This document shows positions 8,633-18,653 of a stretch of 64,000 nt of DNA, piece after piece. Both the position numbers and the translations under genes were made by a program. Every line of letters begins with the position of its first letter. The stretch's first letter is position 1. The notes under the pieces are model-generated. The model was not told the DNA's origin, searched no databases, and was given only the letters and a program-made list of their open reading frames with translations. Source of the stretch: Chitinophagaceae bacterium (GTDB taxonomy: Bacteria > Bacteroidota > Bacteroidia > Chitinophagales > Chitinophagaceae); assembly GCA_947457465.1 (NCBI GenBank), contig CANGWB010000002.1, positions 1 through 64,000 of the forward strand, in the 5' to 3' direction.

Positions 8633-11600
8633 TTAGAAACCAACATTCATACCAAAGGAGATCGTGCGGATCTGAGGAGATACGCTTTGGTCGATACCGC
8701 CGGCTGTGATGTTGTCCGGATCGGCACCGCTATAGTCGCTCCATACGAACAGGTTCTGTCCCTGCACATAGAAACGTACACTCTCTACATATCCTTTACC
8801 GATGCGGCTGATCAGATCACGATCCATGTTATAGCTGATCACCAAGTTCTGCAGACGAACATAGTTTCCGCTCTCCACGAAACGAGATACGGCGATGCTG
8901 TTCTGGTTCACCTGGTTGCTAAGACCCCAGAATACACGAGGAACATCGGTCACGTCACCTGGCTTGGTCCAACGGCGAAGGATTGCCTTACCGTTGTTGT
9001 GGAAGCTCTGGCTGAACAAGGCTTCCTGCGCAGTGGTGTTCATGATCTGGTTTCCACCGGAGTAGCGCAACATGATCTCCAGGTCGAATTGCTTGTAGCG
9101 GAAGTTGTTGGTCCAGGCACCGAAATAAGTCGGAACGCCTTGTCCCAGTTTCACACGGTCAGCAAACCCCATGGTAGTAGCATTAGCAGGCAACAAGTTG
9201 CCATCGTTTGGTCCGGTTACGAAATAGAACAAACCGTTGGTGACGTTGTGCGTAACCAAGCGACCATCGCCCTTCAAATACATCGGGAATCCGTTGGCGG
9301 TGTTTACACCGGCAGACTGATAACCATGGATGATGTTGATGGGGTCTCCAACACGGATCAGGTTGTATGCGCCATTCTGAAGGAATGGAACAGGGTTGCC
9401 ATTGATCGAGTAGAGTTTAGAGATCTTGTTCTGGATCTTCGAGTAGTTGAAGTTCATATCCCAACCGAAATCTTTCTGGCGAACAACGGAGAGGTCGATT
9501 GAAAACTCAAATCCGCGATTGCTCAGCGTACCGATGTTCTGAGAAATAGAATTTCCGGGGATACCGGCACTGGGAGGCGTTGGTACGTTCAGTACCAGGT
9601 TGTCTACATCGTTCAGGAACCAGTCCATCGTCATGTTGACACGACCCTTGAACATGCCGATCTCCATACCGAAATCATATTTCGTACTCGTTTCCCACTG
9701 CAGGGCAGGGTTTCCGATGCTATTCAGGGCGATACCGTTCAGGTTTCCGTAAGGAGCTGGTCCGAAGGTGGCTGCCAAGAAGGGGAAACCTCCGAGGGTG
9801 TTACCAACTTTAGCATACGAGTATTTCAGTTTCACATCGGTGAAAAACTTGGTCAAGAAAGCACTGTTTTTCCAAATCGCTTCCTCGGAAGGGCGCCATC
9901 CCACGGATACACCGGGGAAGTTACCATAACGCTTATCCTTTGCCAGTGAACTCTGTCCGTCGCGACGGATAGAAGCTTGCAGGAAGTATCGGTTCTTGTA
10001 GTCGTAATTGATACGGCCGAAATAAGATTCAAAACCGGATTTACTGAAGCTACCCCCTACAGACTGGTTCGAAGCAGAACCGGAGATCAGGTTTTCTTTC
10101 AGGAAGAACAGATCCGCTACGTTCGAACCGTTCACGGAGATGAACTTGTTGGTTTGCTTCTGTACTTCATGACCGGCCGTCAGGTAGAAGGTATGACGCT
10201 TCACGCTGAAGTTGTAGTTGAAGTAGTTCTGCCAAACAGTACGCAAGAAGTTCTGGTTGGCGTTGTATGCGATACCATTGGAACTGTATCCGTCACCGTG
10301 GCGGGGATCCAAGCCCTGGAAGCTGTAGTCATTGAACCAGTCAGCAGAAAGTACCGTGCGGAATTTGAAACGCTTGGTGAAGGAAAGTTCCGCGAACGAG
10401 TTGTTGATGATGCGCATCTTTTCAGAGGCATAACGATTCTGCGTGAGCGTGAAGGCAACGTTCGTGTAGTTATCATCTACCCCTTGTGAGTTTGGTCCAA
10501 CCGGGATGGAATTCGCGAGGGGGAAGTTGATGTTGAATCCACCGTTACCGTTCACATTGTAAGGGTTCACGTTCGGCAACAAGCGAAGGGCAGAAGCGAT
10601 CGATCCGCTCAGTGCGTTCGATCCGTTGTTCTGGTCACCATCGTCTTGGCGGCTTACGGAAAGGTTGTTACCGAGCTTCAGGAAGCTGTTCACTTCGTGC
10701 TCGATGTTGGTACGAAGGCGGAAAGTTTTGTTGAAGTTGCTGATCACCACCCCTTGCTGCTTGCTGTAGTTGGCAGAGAAGAAGAAGCTGGTCTTCGCCG
10801 TACCACCCTGATAGCTCAGGTTGTGGTTTTGAACGAGTGCATTGTTGATCAGGGCAACAGACTGCCAATCGGTATTGACTCCACCGGGATTCACACCGGC
10901 ACGAGGGGCCAAACCACGGTTGGCGAATTTTTCATTGGAGATCTGTACAAACTCATCGGCGTTCAACAGGTCGAAACGCTTCAGGGTATTGCTGAATCCC
11001 ATGGTCATGTCGTAGCTGACCTTGGCTTTGCCTTTTGAACCTTTCTTAGTCGTGATCATCACCACCCCGGCTGCTGCACGAGATCCGAAGATCGCTGTAG
11101 CAGAACCATCTTTCAACACCTCGATGTTCTCGATGTCGGAAGGGTTGATATCACCCAATGCGTTTGAGTTTGTTGTGGCAGCCAGGTTACCCGTGATGAT
11201 GGGTACACCGTCCACTACGAACAGCGGACCAGTAGATTGGCTGATGGAGTTGACACCGCGGATGAAGATTCGGGCGGGTTGGTTTACCAGACCGCTGGAG
11301 TTAGTCACCTGCACACCCGTTGCACGGCCGGCCAATTGTTTGTCCACCGAAGGCGTGATCAGGTTCGCGAACTCTTTTGCATCGATCTTGGAAGCGGAAC
11401 CGGTAAACGCTTTTTTCTGCTGAGTACCATATCCGACTACTACCACTTCCTCCATGATCTTATCCTCGCTCTTCAGCGTGGCATTGATCACAGAAAGGGA
11501 TCCGATGTTGAACTCCTGCGCGATCATGTCGACGGAGGAGATCACCAACACCTGCGCGTTTGCCGGCAGGGTCAGGCTATACGTTCCATCGGTTTTGGTT

Positions 11601-11752
11601 GTGGTACCGGATTGTGTTCCTTTCACCACTACAGATGCATTAGCAACTGCGTTGCCTTTGTCATCAGTCACCTTACCGGTAAGGGTTCGCTGGGCCAATG
11701 CAGGTGCCACGGCGAACACAACTCCCAATAGGAGCAGATACAGTTTTCTCAT
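8633..11752 (-). CDS. SusC/RagA family TonB-linked outer membrane protein
   Basis: 1039 aa; carboxypeptidase-like N-domain, plug (VVVGYGTQQKKAFTGSASKID; IEVLKDGSATAIFGSRAAAGVVMITTKKG), C-terminal barrel. Confidence 0.96.
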   Translation of the reverse strand: MRKLYLLLLGVVFAVAPALAQRTLTGKVTDDKGNAVANASVVVKGTQSGTTTKTDGTYSLTLPANAQVLVISSVDMIAQEFNIGSLSVINATLKSEDKIMEEVVVVGYGTQQKKAFTGSASKIDAKEFANLITPSVDKQLAGRATGVQVTNSSGLVNQPARIFIRGVNSISQSTGPLFVVDGVPIITGNLAATTNSNALGDINPSDIENIEVLKDGSATAIFGSRAAAGVVMITTKKGSKGKAKVSYDMTMGFSNTLKRFDLLNADEFVQISNEKFANRGLAPRAGVNPGGVNTDWQSVALINNALVQNHNLSYQGGTAKTSFFFSANYSKQQGVVISNFNKTFRLRTNIEHEVNSFLKLGNNLSVSRQDDGDQNNGSNALSGSIASALRLLPNVNPYNVNGNGGFNINFPLANSIPVGPNSQGVDDNYTNVAFTLTQNRYASEKMRIINNSFAELSFTKRFKFRTVLSADWFNDYSFQGLDPRHGDGYSSNGIAYNANQNFLRTVWQNYFNYNFSVKRHTFYLTAGHEVQKQTNKFISVNGSNVADLFFLKENLISGSASNQSVGGSFSKSGFESYFGRINYDYKNRYFLQASIRRDGQSSLAKDKRYGNFPGVSVGWRPSEEAIWKNSAFLTKFFTDVKLKYSYAKVGNTLGGFPFLAATFGPAPYGNLNGIALNSIGNPALQWETSTKYDFGMEIGMFKGRVNMTMDWFLNDVDNLVLNVPTPPSAGIPGNSISQNIGTLSNRGFEFSIDLSVVRQKDFGWDMNFNYSKIQNKISKLYSINGNPVPFLQNGAYNLIRVGDPINIIHGYQSAGVNTANGFPMYLKGDGRLVTHNVTNGLFYFVTGPNDGNLLPANATTMGFADRVKLGQGVPTYFGAWTNNFRYKQFDLEIMLRYSGGNQIMNTTAQEALFSQSFHNNGKAILRRWTKPGDVTDVPRVFWGLSNQVNQNSIAVSRFVESGNYVRLQNLVISYNMDRDLISRIGKGYVESVRFYVQGQNLFVWSDYSGADPDNITAGGIDQSVSPQIRTISFGMNVGF

Positions 11753-11783
11753 GTTCTTGTTAGTTTTTGAAGATTTCGAAAAA

Positions 11784-11799
11784 GCCCGTGTTTACGGGC
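11784..11799 (-). terminator. Terminator-like hairpin in susC 5' leader
   Basis: On the minus strand GCCCGT-aaac-ACGGGC followed by TTTTTC, about 31 nt upstream of the susC ATG. Confidence 0.5.
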
Positions 11800-11939
11800 G
11801 GTTGAAATTACTCAGTATCGAGGTAAAATCAACTAAAAATGGGCGATTTTTTGAGAGGGAAAAGGGCCTTTTTCAAAGGACGATTCAAATCCCCCTTTTT
11901 TTGCCCCCCAAAAAACAAAAAACCACCCCCTTTGGGTCC

Positions 11940-14354
11940 CTATTTCTTAGGATTTCTGTCCAGGCTGATCAGGATCGCCGGCAGGAGTACCAGGTTGGTC
12001 AATGTTGCCGTTACCAAGGTCAGTGAGGTAAGCCAACCTAAGGCCAAGGTGCCACCGAACTCGCTGAGGCAGAATACGATAAATCCTGCAATGAGTACCA
12101 TCGAAGTGTAAAGGATACTGATGCCTGTATGGTGGATCGTCTCAATCACGGTCTTCAACCTATCCCCTCCCTGCATGGGTAGTTCCTGCTTGTAATTTAC
12201 CAGAAATCGGATGGTCACGTCGATCGCAATGCCCAGTGCCACGCTGAATACCAACACGGTAGAGGGTTTGAGCGGAACACCCACCCAGCCCATCACCCCG
12301 GCCGTGATCAAGAGCGGAATCAGGTTCGGGATCAGGGATGCTAGCAGGATTCGAACCGAACGGAACAGATACAGCATGCACACGGCGATCAGGAGGAAGG
12401 CCCAAAAAATACTTTCTTTTAATCCGTTGATAATGAATCGACTACCTTCCAAGAAAGTCACACTCGTACCGGTAAGCTCGATCGAGTGGGTGCGCTTGCC
12501 CCAGGTGGAGTCGCCTGATTTTTCAGCCCGGGTGGACGAATCGGCGCTCAGCGCCAACAAACTATCGCGGTTGAATAATTCTTCCGCCCGATTCTGGATA
12601 CTGTCCAGCAGTCCCGGTAGTCGACGGCTTCCGATATCCGCCATGTTGACGCTGATCCGGGCCTGTGAACGGGTACTGTCCATGAAACTGCCGACCAATT
12701 TTCCTAAAGAAGACTTGCCGGTGGATGAATCACCTCGAAAATTCAGATACTGCATGAGTGCGGGCAGGTCATAGGAGGAAGGTAGCGCATAGCTGCCGGG
12801 GTCGCCATCAAAGAAAGCCTGTCGGGCGAACTTGAGTCCCTCTGCAATACTGAGCGGACGAGCAATGTCCGGAACGGATTGCAGGTATTGCGCCAGTGAA
12901 TCAATGTTCTCCAGGTTGCGAAGATTACGAGTCACACCCTGTTTCTTTTTGGTGTCAACCACGATCTCCAGTGGCATCACCCCTTTGAAGTTTTTTTCAA
13001 AAAACTTGAGGTCGGTAAATATTTTGGATGTTTTGGGAAGGTCATCCACGATGAATGCTTCACTGCGTAATCGGAGTGTACCCAGGATGGACAATATGAC
13101 GATAACAGCCGTGATCCCGTAGATGAGTTTACGATGATTGAGTGACCAGTATTCAAGTCGATCCAGCCAGCGACGCATCCAGGGATTTTCCAAGTAGCGG
13201 GTGTGGCGTGATTTCGGTGCCGGTAAATAACTCAGTGCAGCCGGAATGAAAATGAGGGAGATGAAGAATAATAAAAAAATATTGGTTCCTGCCACCAATC
13301 CGAACTCTTTCAATAATGCACTTTCTGTGAGGGCAAAGACCGCAAAACCGATCGCGGCCGTGATGTTACAGAATAACGTGACGATCCCCATCTTCTCGAC
13401 CATGGTCACCAATGCCTTTTCGCGATTGCCCGTTTCATTGTACGCAACATGGTACTTGTTCAAAAAGTAGATGCAGTTCGGAATACCGATCACTACCACC
13501 AATGGTGGAATCAACGCGGTCAGCAAACTGATCTTGTAACCCAAAAGATGCAGAAATCCCACACTCCAAACGACACCGATACCCACCACGATGAGGGAGA
13601 GGATCATCGCACTGACGGAACGGAAGAATAGCAACAGGATCAATGCCGATAACGCCACGGAAGCGATCAGGAATAATTTCATCTCCTGCTGGATCATTAC
13701 GGCTACCTGCGTGCGGATCAGGGGCAGTCCGCTTATGTGCATCTCGATCTTTTGTGCCCGTCCGAACGACTCCACCACATCCAAAATGGAAGAAATGACT
13801 TTTTCCCGCTCTTTCGTCGCCATCACTTCCTTGTTGATCCGAAGGCCGGTGAGATAGGCCTTCGTTTCCGGATTATACAGCAGTCCCTGATAAAATGGGA
13901 ATGATTCAAATTGTGACCGCAAACTGTCGAGCTCCGCCTGCCCCGATACTTTTTCCGGAAATAGTGGAATGGCATTCAATTTTTCTGCCACTGAATCCCG
14001 ATACAATCCGATCGTACCCGGTATCGATAAAACATCTTCCACACCACGGATGGTTTTCAACTCCCGGCAGAGGCGGGCATATTCGTTGAATACCGTATCG
14101 ACAAACAGCCGATCGGTCTGAATACCGATGACCAGCAGATTACCATCTTCACCAAATTTTGCCTTGAAGGCCTGATAGCTTTTGTATTTGGGGTTATCGG
14201 TGGGGATGGCCCGTGTGAACTCATAACTCAGTTGTACCTGACTGGCTTCATATCCCATCCAGCCCGTGAGCGCGGTTAAAACGATCAACAAGGAGATACG
14301 ATACCGTAGAATGAATTGTCCGAGCCGATGCCACATGCGTTTGAATTGAGGCAC
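11940..14354 (-). CDS. MMPL/RND family transporter (HpnN-like efflux permease)
   Basis: 804 aa, two repeated TM blocks separated by periplasmic loops; sterol-sensing/MMPL type (LIASVALSALILLLFFRSVSAMILSLIVVGIGVVWSVGFLHLLGYKISLLTALIPPLVVVIGIPNCIYFLNKYH). Confidence 0.88.
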   Translation of the reverse strand: MPQFKRMWHRLGQFILRYRISLLIVLTALTGWMGYEASQVQLSYEFTRAIPTDNPKYKSYQAFKAKFGEDGNLLVIGIQTDRLFVDTVFNEYARLCRELKTIRGVEDVLSIPGTIGLYRDSVAEKLNAIPLFPEKVSGQAELDSLRSQFESFPFYQGLLYNPETKAYLTGLRINKEVMATKEREKVISSILDVVESFGRAQKIEMHISGLPLIRTQVAVMIQQEMKLFLIASVALSALILLLFFRSVSAMILSLIVVGIGVVWSVGFLHLLGYKISLLTALIPPLVVVIGIPNCIYFLNKYHVAYNETGNREKALVTMVEKMGIVTLFCNITAAIGFAVFALTESALLKEFGLVAGTNIFLLFFISLIFIPAALSYLPAPKSRHTRYLENPWMRRWLDRLEYWSLNHRKLIYGITAVIVILSILGTLRLRSEAFIVDDLPKTSKIFTDLKFFEKNFKGVMPLEIVVDTKKKQGVTRNLRNLENIDSLAQYLQSVPDIARPLSIAEGLKFARQAFFDGDPGSYALPSSYDLPALMQYLNFRGDSSTGKSSLGKLVGSFMDSTRSQARISVNMADIGSRRLPGLLDSIQNRAEELFNRDSLLALSADSSTRAEKSGDSTWGKRTHSIELTGTSVTFLEGSRFIINGLKESIFWAFLLIAVCMLYLFRSVRILLASLIPNLIPLLITAGVMGWVGVPLKPSTVLVFSVALGIAIDVTIRFLVNYKQELPMQGGDRLKTVIETIHHTGISILYTSMVLIAGFIVFCLSEFGGTLALGWLTSLTLVTATLTNLVLLPAILISLDRNPKK

Positions 14355-14395
14355 AAAGAAACGAAAAGCCCTCCGCGTAACGTAAGAATTCGAAC

Positions 14396-14403
14396 TACTT
14401 TTG
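14396..14403 (+). promoter_or_regulatory. -7 element TACTTTTG immediately upstream of the porZ-like start
   Basis: TAnnTTTG match ending 4 nt before the ATG at 14408. Confidence 0.5.
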
Positions 14404-14407
14404 ATTC

Positions 14408-16696
14408 ATGCGCTGGTCGATCCCATTAATGTTGCTTTTTCTGTTCCCGATCGGTTTGCGGTCCCAAGCCATCGGCAGCTGGCGCGAGCATCTGCCCTAT
14501 AACAGTGCCATCGATGTGGTGGAAGCAACTGACCGGATTTTTGCCGCTACCCCTTACAGTCTCTTCTCCATTCAAAAAACGAGTAGTCAGATCGATCAGT
14601 ACAGTAAGGTGAACGGGTTGACTGAAACCGGTATCCAGCGGATCTTTTTCGAACCGGTATCCGAACAATTACTGATCGCATACAGCAACAGCAATATCGA
14701 TCTGCTGACGCCCGACGATCGCTTCAACATTCCTGATCTCAAACGCGCAACGGGGGTGGGTGATAAGACCATTCATTCGATCACCTATTTCAATGGACGT
14801 TATTATTTATCAACCGGACTAGGCATCGTTCTGCTGGATCCCATCCGCAAACTCATTCCCGATACCTGGCGTTTGGGGGCCGGTGGTCGCTCTATTCCTG
14901 TTAAACAATTCGCCTTCGATGCAGGCTTTTTTTATGCTGCCACAGACGAGGGATTGAAATCCATCGCTCGATCCGGAAGCAATCCCGCCAATTCGAATAA
15001 TTGGCAATTGCTCAGCGGCACCAATGCACTTCCATCAGGTGCTTGTTCATTTGTGCAAACACTTGGGACGGACCTGATCGCAGCTGTACGGGATACGATC
15101 TATCGTCGTTCCGGTAATCAGTGGACGATCCTTCACGGATCCGACTGGCCCTTGATCAGTGCCCGTGTTTCTGAGGGAAAGCTGTTGCTCTGTCAACGCA
15201 AAGCAAACGGACAAAGTCGTGTACTCATACTCAATACCGATGGCAGCATCCAACGAACACTTTCTCAACCGGTAACCGTTTCTTTTCCGAACCAAGCTTT
15301 ATTGATGAATGGTGAGGCTTGGTTGGCGGATCTCTTCGGTGGACTTTCACGCTTTCCGGTCAGCGGCGCTGCTCAAACATTTACAGTGAACAGTCCGCAA
15401 GGTCTTGCAGCCGGACAACTCCTCACGGCCAATGGCCATTTCTTCGCTACTGCAGGATCCGTCAATGCAGCGTGGAATTATCAATACAATGGCGATGGGC
15501 TATATGCTTTACGGGAAGGGGAATGGGCCAACTACAACCGATATCGACTTCCAATTATGGATTCAGTGCTGGATCTGATCACGCTCGCAAACGATACACG
15601 TGATGGATCGCTTTGGGTTGGGTCTTATGGGGGTGGATTGATGCAGCTGCAAAAAGAAAATCAAATACGTCTTTTCAAGCAAGGGTTTTTATTTCCCGCC
15701 ATCGGTGATCCGACCAGTTATCGGGTTTCTGGTTTGGCATTTGACAAGGATCAAAATCTTTGGATATCGAATTATGGAACGGATCGGCCGCTACTTGTTC
15801 GTACGCGCGACAGTAACTGGTATCGGTTCAATACCCCGTTTCCTATTCCTGAAAATGCGTTGGCGCAGATCGGTGTCGATCCGTTCGGTTTCGTTTGGAT
15901 TGTTTCACCTAAGGGAGGTGGATTAATTGTATACGATCCCGGTGCATCGATTTCTTCTACGGCCGATGATCGCTGGAGACGTTTTCGCAGCGGTGCTGCC
16001 AATGGAAATCTTCCAAGCGATCAGGTGAATGGCATCGCCATCGATCGAGATGGCGTAGTGTGGGTAGCAACGGATAATGGGATCGCGTTGATCGATTGTA
16101 TGGAATCGCCTTTTGATGCCACGAATTGTGAAGCGTTTCGTCCCGTCGTGGCGAACGGTCCATTCGCCGGCTTTCTGTTCAATGGACAGAACATAAAACA
16201 AATAGCGGTTGATGGCGCGAATCGTAAATGGATCGCTACTTCGAGCGGTGCTTTTTTGATCGATGCCAGCGGTGAAAAAGTACTGCAGCATTTTACAGCG
16301 GAGAATAGTCCGCTGCTCAGCAACGATGTGCTGAAGCTTGCGGTAGATGGAAAATATGGTGAGGTGTATTTTGCAACAGACAAAGGGATCTGTTCCTATC
16401 GAGCCGATGCAACGGCTGCAGAGGAATCAGATGCGGAATTGTTGGTCTACCCCAATCCCGTACCACCTGGCTATACCGGAACGATCGGTATTCGGGGGTT
16501 GCCGGATCGTTCGCTGGTGAAGATCACGGAACTTGACGGACGTCTGGTATATCAGACAAAAGCAAACGGCGGACAAGCCACTTGGAATGGAACCGATTAC
16601 ACAGGCAGAAGAGTATCGACCGGTGCGTATCTGGTACTGGTGACCGATTCAAAAGGGAAATCCAAAAAAACAGGCCGCATCTTTTTCATTGAGTAA
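14408..16696 (+). CDS. porZ: PorZ-like beta-propeller protein (type IX secretion system associated, two-component-regulator propeller)
   Basis: N-terminus IGSWREHLPYNSAIDVVEATDRIFAATPYSLFSI typical of PorZ; propeller repeats (DGSLWVGSYGGGLMQL, DQNLWISNYG, DGVVWVATDNGI); C-terminal Ig-like domain. Confidence 0.82.
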   Translation: MRWSIPLMLLFLFPIGLRSQAIGSWREHLPYNSAIDVVEATDRIFAATPYSLFSIQKTSSQIDQYSKVNGLTETGIQRIFFEPVSEQLLIAYSNSNIDLLTPDDRFNIPDLKRATGVGDKTIHSITYFNGRYYLSTGLGIVLLDPIRKLIPDTWRLGAGGRSIPVKQFAFDAGFFYAATDEGLKSIARSGSNPANSNNWQLLSGTNALPSGACSFVQTLGTDLIAAVRDTIYRRSGNQWTILHGSDWPLISARVSEGKLLLCQRKANGQSRVLILNTDGSIQRTLSQPVTVSFPNQALLMNGEAWLADLFGGLSRFPVSGAAQTFTVNSPQGLAAGQLLTANGHFFATAGSVNAAWNYQYNGDGLYALREGEWANYNRYRLPIMDSVLDLITLANDTRDGSLWVGSYGGGLMQLQKENQIRLFKQGFLFPAIGDPTSYRVSGLAFDKDQNLWISNYGTDRPLLVRTRDSNWYRFNTPFPIPENALAQIGVDPFGFVWIVSPKGGGLIVYDPGASISSTADDRWRRFRSGAANGNLPSDQVNGIAIDRDGVVWVATDNGIALIDCMESPFDATNCEAFRPVVANGPFAGFLFNGQNIKQIAVDGANRKWIATSSGAFLIDASGEKVLQHFTAENSPLLSNDVLKLAVDGKYGEVYFATDKGICSYRADATAAEESDAELLVYPNPVPPGYTGTIGIRGLPDRSLVKITELDGRLVYQTKANGGQATWNGTDYTGRRVSTGAYLVLVTDSKGKSKKTGRIFFIE

Positions 16697-16697
16697 C

Positions 16698-17444
16698 ATG
16701 GCTACGCCGCTACATAAAACAAAGGGACTGGTCTTGCGCGCCGTGAAATATGGTGATACGAGTCTGATCGTGACAGTTTTCACGGAGCTGTTCGGGTTGC
16801 AGTCGTATATCGTCAGCGGCGTTCGAAAATCAACCAAGAAGGGTAGTGGTCAGGCCAATCTCCTACAGCCGGGTGCCTTGCTCGATCTGGTAGTATATAA
16901 CCATTCTTCTTCCTCCCTTCAACGCATCAAAGAATTGCAGTGGCATGTATGGTATAATGAATTATTCACCTCGGTACCCAAACACAGTGTGAGTTTGTTC
17001 ATGATCGAGTTGCTGCATCGTTGTTTGAAACAGCCCGAACCCAACCCGGATCTGTTTCAGTTTTTTGAGGATTGTTTACTGGAACTCGACGCCGCTTCTG
17101 ATACGGTTGCTGCTAATATGCCGTTGTTCTTTGCCGTTCACCTTTCCTATTTTTTCGGATTTCGGCTGATGGATGATCGGGTGGAAGATAATTGCTGGTT
17201 GGATCTTCGGGAAGGAAGGTTTGTTGCTGAGCAACCGATCCACCCCGATCATTTATCACCTGCAGATGCAGCGGTCATCTTGCAATTGTTACGGGTGATG
17301 CATCCGCGTGAGTTGGCCGAATTGCGTTTGAATCGGGACGTTCGACGTCGATTGCTCCAATCGATGGAGGGTTATTATCAATTACATCAATCGGATTTCG
17401 GAAGCCTGCGCAGTTTGCCCGTATTGCGTTCGATATTAGAGTAG
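16698..17444 (+). CDS. recO: DNA repair protein RecO
   Basis: MATPLHKTKGLVLRAVKYGDTSLIVTVFTELFGLQSYIVSGVRKSTKKG. Confidence 0.93.
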   Translation: MATPLHKTKGLVLRAVKYGDTSLIVTVFTELFGLQSYIVSGVRKSTKKGSGQANLLQPGALLDLVVYNHSSSSLQRIKELQWHVWYNELFTSVPKHSVSLFMIELLHRCLKQPEPNPDLFQFFEDCLLELDAASDTVAANMPLFFAVHLSYFFGFRLMDDRVEDNCWLDLREGRFVAEQPIHPDHLSPADAAVILQLLRVMHPRELAELRLNRDVRRRLLQSMEGYYQLHQSDFGSLRSLPVLRSILE

Positions 17445-18623
17445 TCGTTGGCTTGTTTCCCAATTTTCGGATAAAAGAACAATGCCCGGCTTTCTGCCTT
17501 TTTGGAAATGTCCGAGTGCATCATCCCATCGTAGTGCGGATGCGCCGGAGGAGGTAGCCCATTGTAAAATGCTGACCGGATCGACCGATGGGAAATGGGT
17601 GCGGATGGACTGCATTTCTTTTGCGATACTGAGTTGCCAGTTACTGCTGTAACTATCGGTACCCAGTGCGATGTGACAACCATGTTTGATCAGGTTTTCG
17701 ATTGGAGGCACTTTATTCTCGATGTACAAGTTGGCATTGATGCAAATGCACCAGACGAGTGTCAAGCCGTTTTGTTTGGCATGCGTCTCTGCCCAAAGAA
17801 TATCTTCTTCCGGAGTGCTGGTATTGTGTACGAGAAAGATGGTTTGTCCCTTCGTGAAAGACGGCAGTACGGAACGCAGGGCCGATTTGCCGGTGATGGG
17901 GAATGGAGAGGTATCGATTCCAAAAATATGAAACAGACGCAGGTATTCGCTTTGTCCGGTTTTGTAGAGATCGTCCTCTGCCGGATGTTCCTGATTATGC
18001 AGTGAGATCACCTCGCCCGCTGTGGCCTCGTTGATCAATTCGAAGGTTCTGGGAGAGATCGAGTAAGGTGCATGCGGTACGATAGAGGTGCGGTGTTCGA
18101 TCGATGATGTTTGAAGGGATGCTTTGAGTTCGTTCGCCACTTGCAGATAATGTGCTACGGAGGCATCTGCCTTTTCATCGGTGAAGCTCAGTACTTCGGT
18201 GAAATTCTGCCAGCGGATCCGGCTATTGCTTTTCACAGCGGCGGTATCCGCGGTATTACCGATGTCGCCGACTGCTACGATTCCGTTCTCGTACATCTCT
18301 TTTTCAGCGAGTCGGATCTTTTCTTGAATGACGGCGGGATCAAATCCTCTTTTGGTGACAACGGAACAGAGAAATTCGATGAGTCCAGTATGAGGGGGAA
18401 TCACATCTTTCAGGTGACTCAGCTCTAGGTGACAATGTGCGTTTATGAGTCCGGGTACCAGCGTTCCTTTATGCATCGATACGTCCGGTCCGGCATCCAT
18501 TGCCTCTACCACATCGATTATCGTTCCTGATTCGTCGGTGATCAGGGCTTTGTTGCGGTGTAGTGTTTTACCGTCGAACAGTTCGTCGGCCTGGAATTTG
18601 CGTAGGTTCATTGTAGTCAGCAA
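17436..18623 (-). CDS. Amidohydrolase family protein (cytosine/aminofutalosine-deaminase-like)
   Basis: PGLINAHCHLELSHL metal motif, SIVPHAPYSISP, SLHNQEHPAEDDL, LGTDSYSSN. Confidence 0.85.
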   Translation of the reverse strand: MLTTMNLRKFQADELFDGKTLHRNKALITDESGTIIDVVEAMDAGPDVSMHKGTLVPGLINAHCHLELSHLKDVIPPHTGLIEFLCSVVTKRGFDPAVIQEKIRLAEKEMYENGIVAVGDIGNTADTAAVKSNSRIRWQNFTEVLSFTDEKADASVAHYLQVANELKASLQTSSIEHRTSIVPHAPYSISPRTFELINEATAGEVISLHNQEHPAEDDLYKTGQSEYLRLFHIFGIDTSPFPITGKSALRSVLPSFTKGQTIFLVHNTSTPEEDILWAETHAKQNGLTLVWCICINANLYIENKVPPIENLIKHGCHIALGTDSYSSNWQLSIAKEMQSIRTHFPSVDPVSILQWATSSGASALRWDDALGHFQKGRKPGIVLLSENWETSQRLL

Positions 18624-18635
18624 AGGTAATCTTCA

Positions 18636-18643
18636 TAGTTTTG
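18636..18643 (+). promoter_or_regulatory. -7 element TAGTTTTG upstream of prfA
   Basis: TAnnTTTG match 10 nt before the ATG at 18654. Confidence 0.45.
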
Positions 18644-18653
18644 CCCGCCTTAC

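Noticed and set aside
8555-9502. 315-aa plus-strand ORF overlapping susC/susD
   Set aside because: Antisense to well-supported SusC and SusD genes; no recognisable domain.
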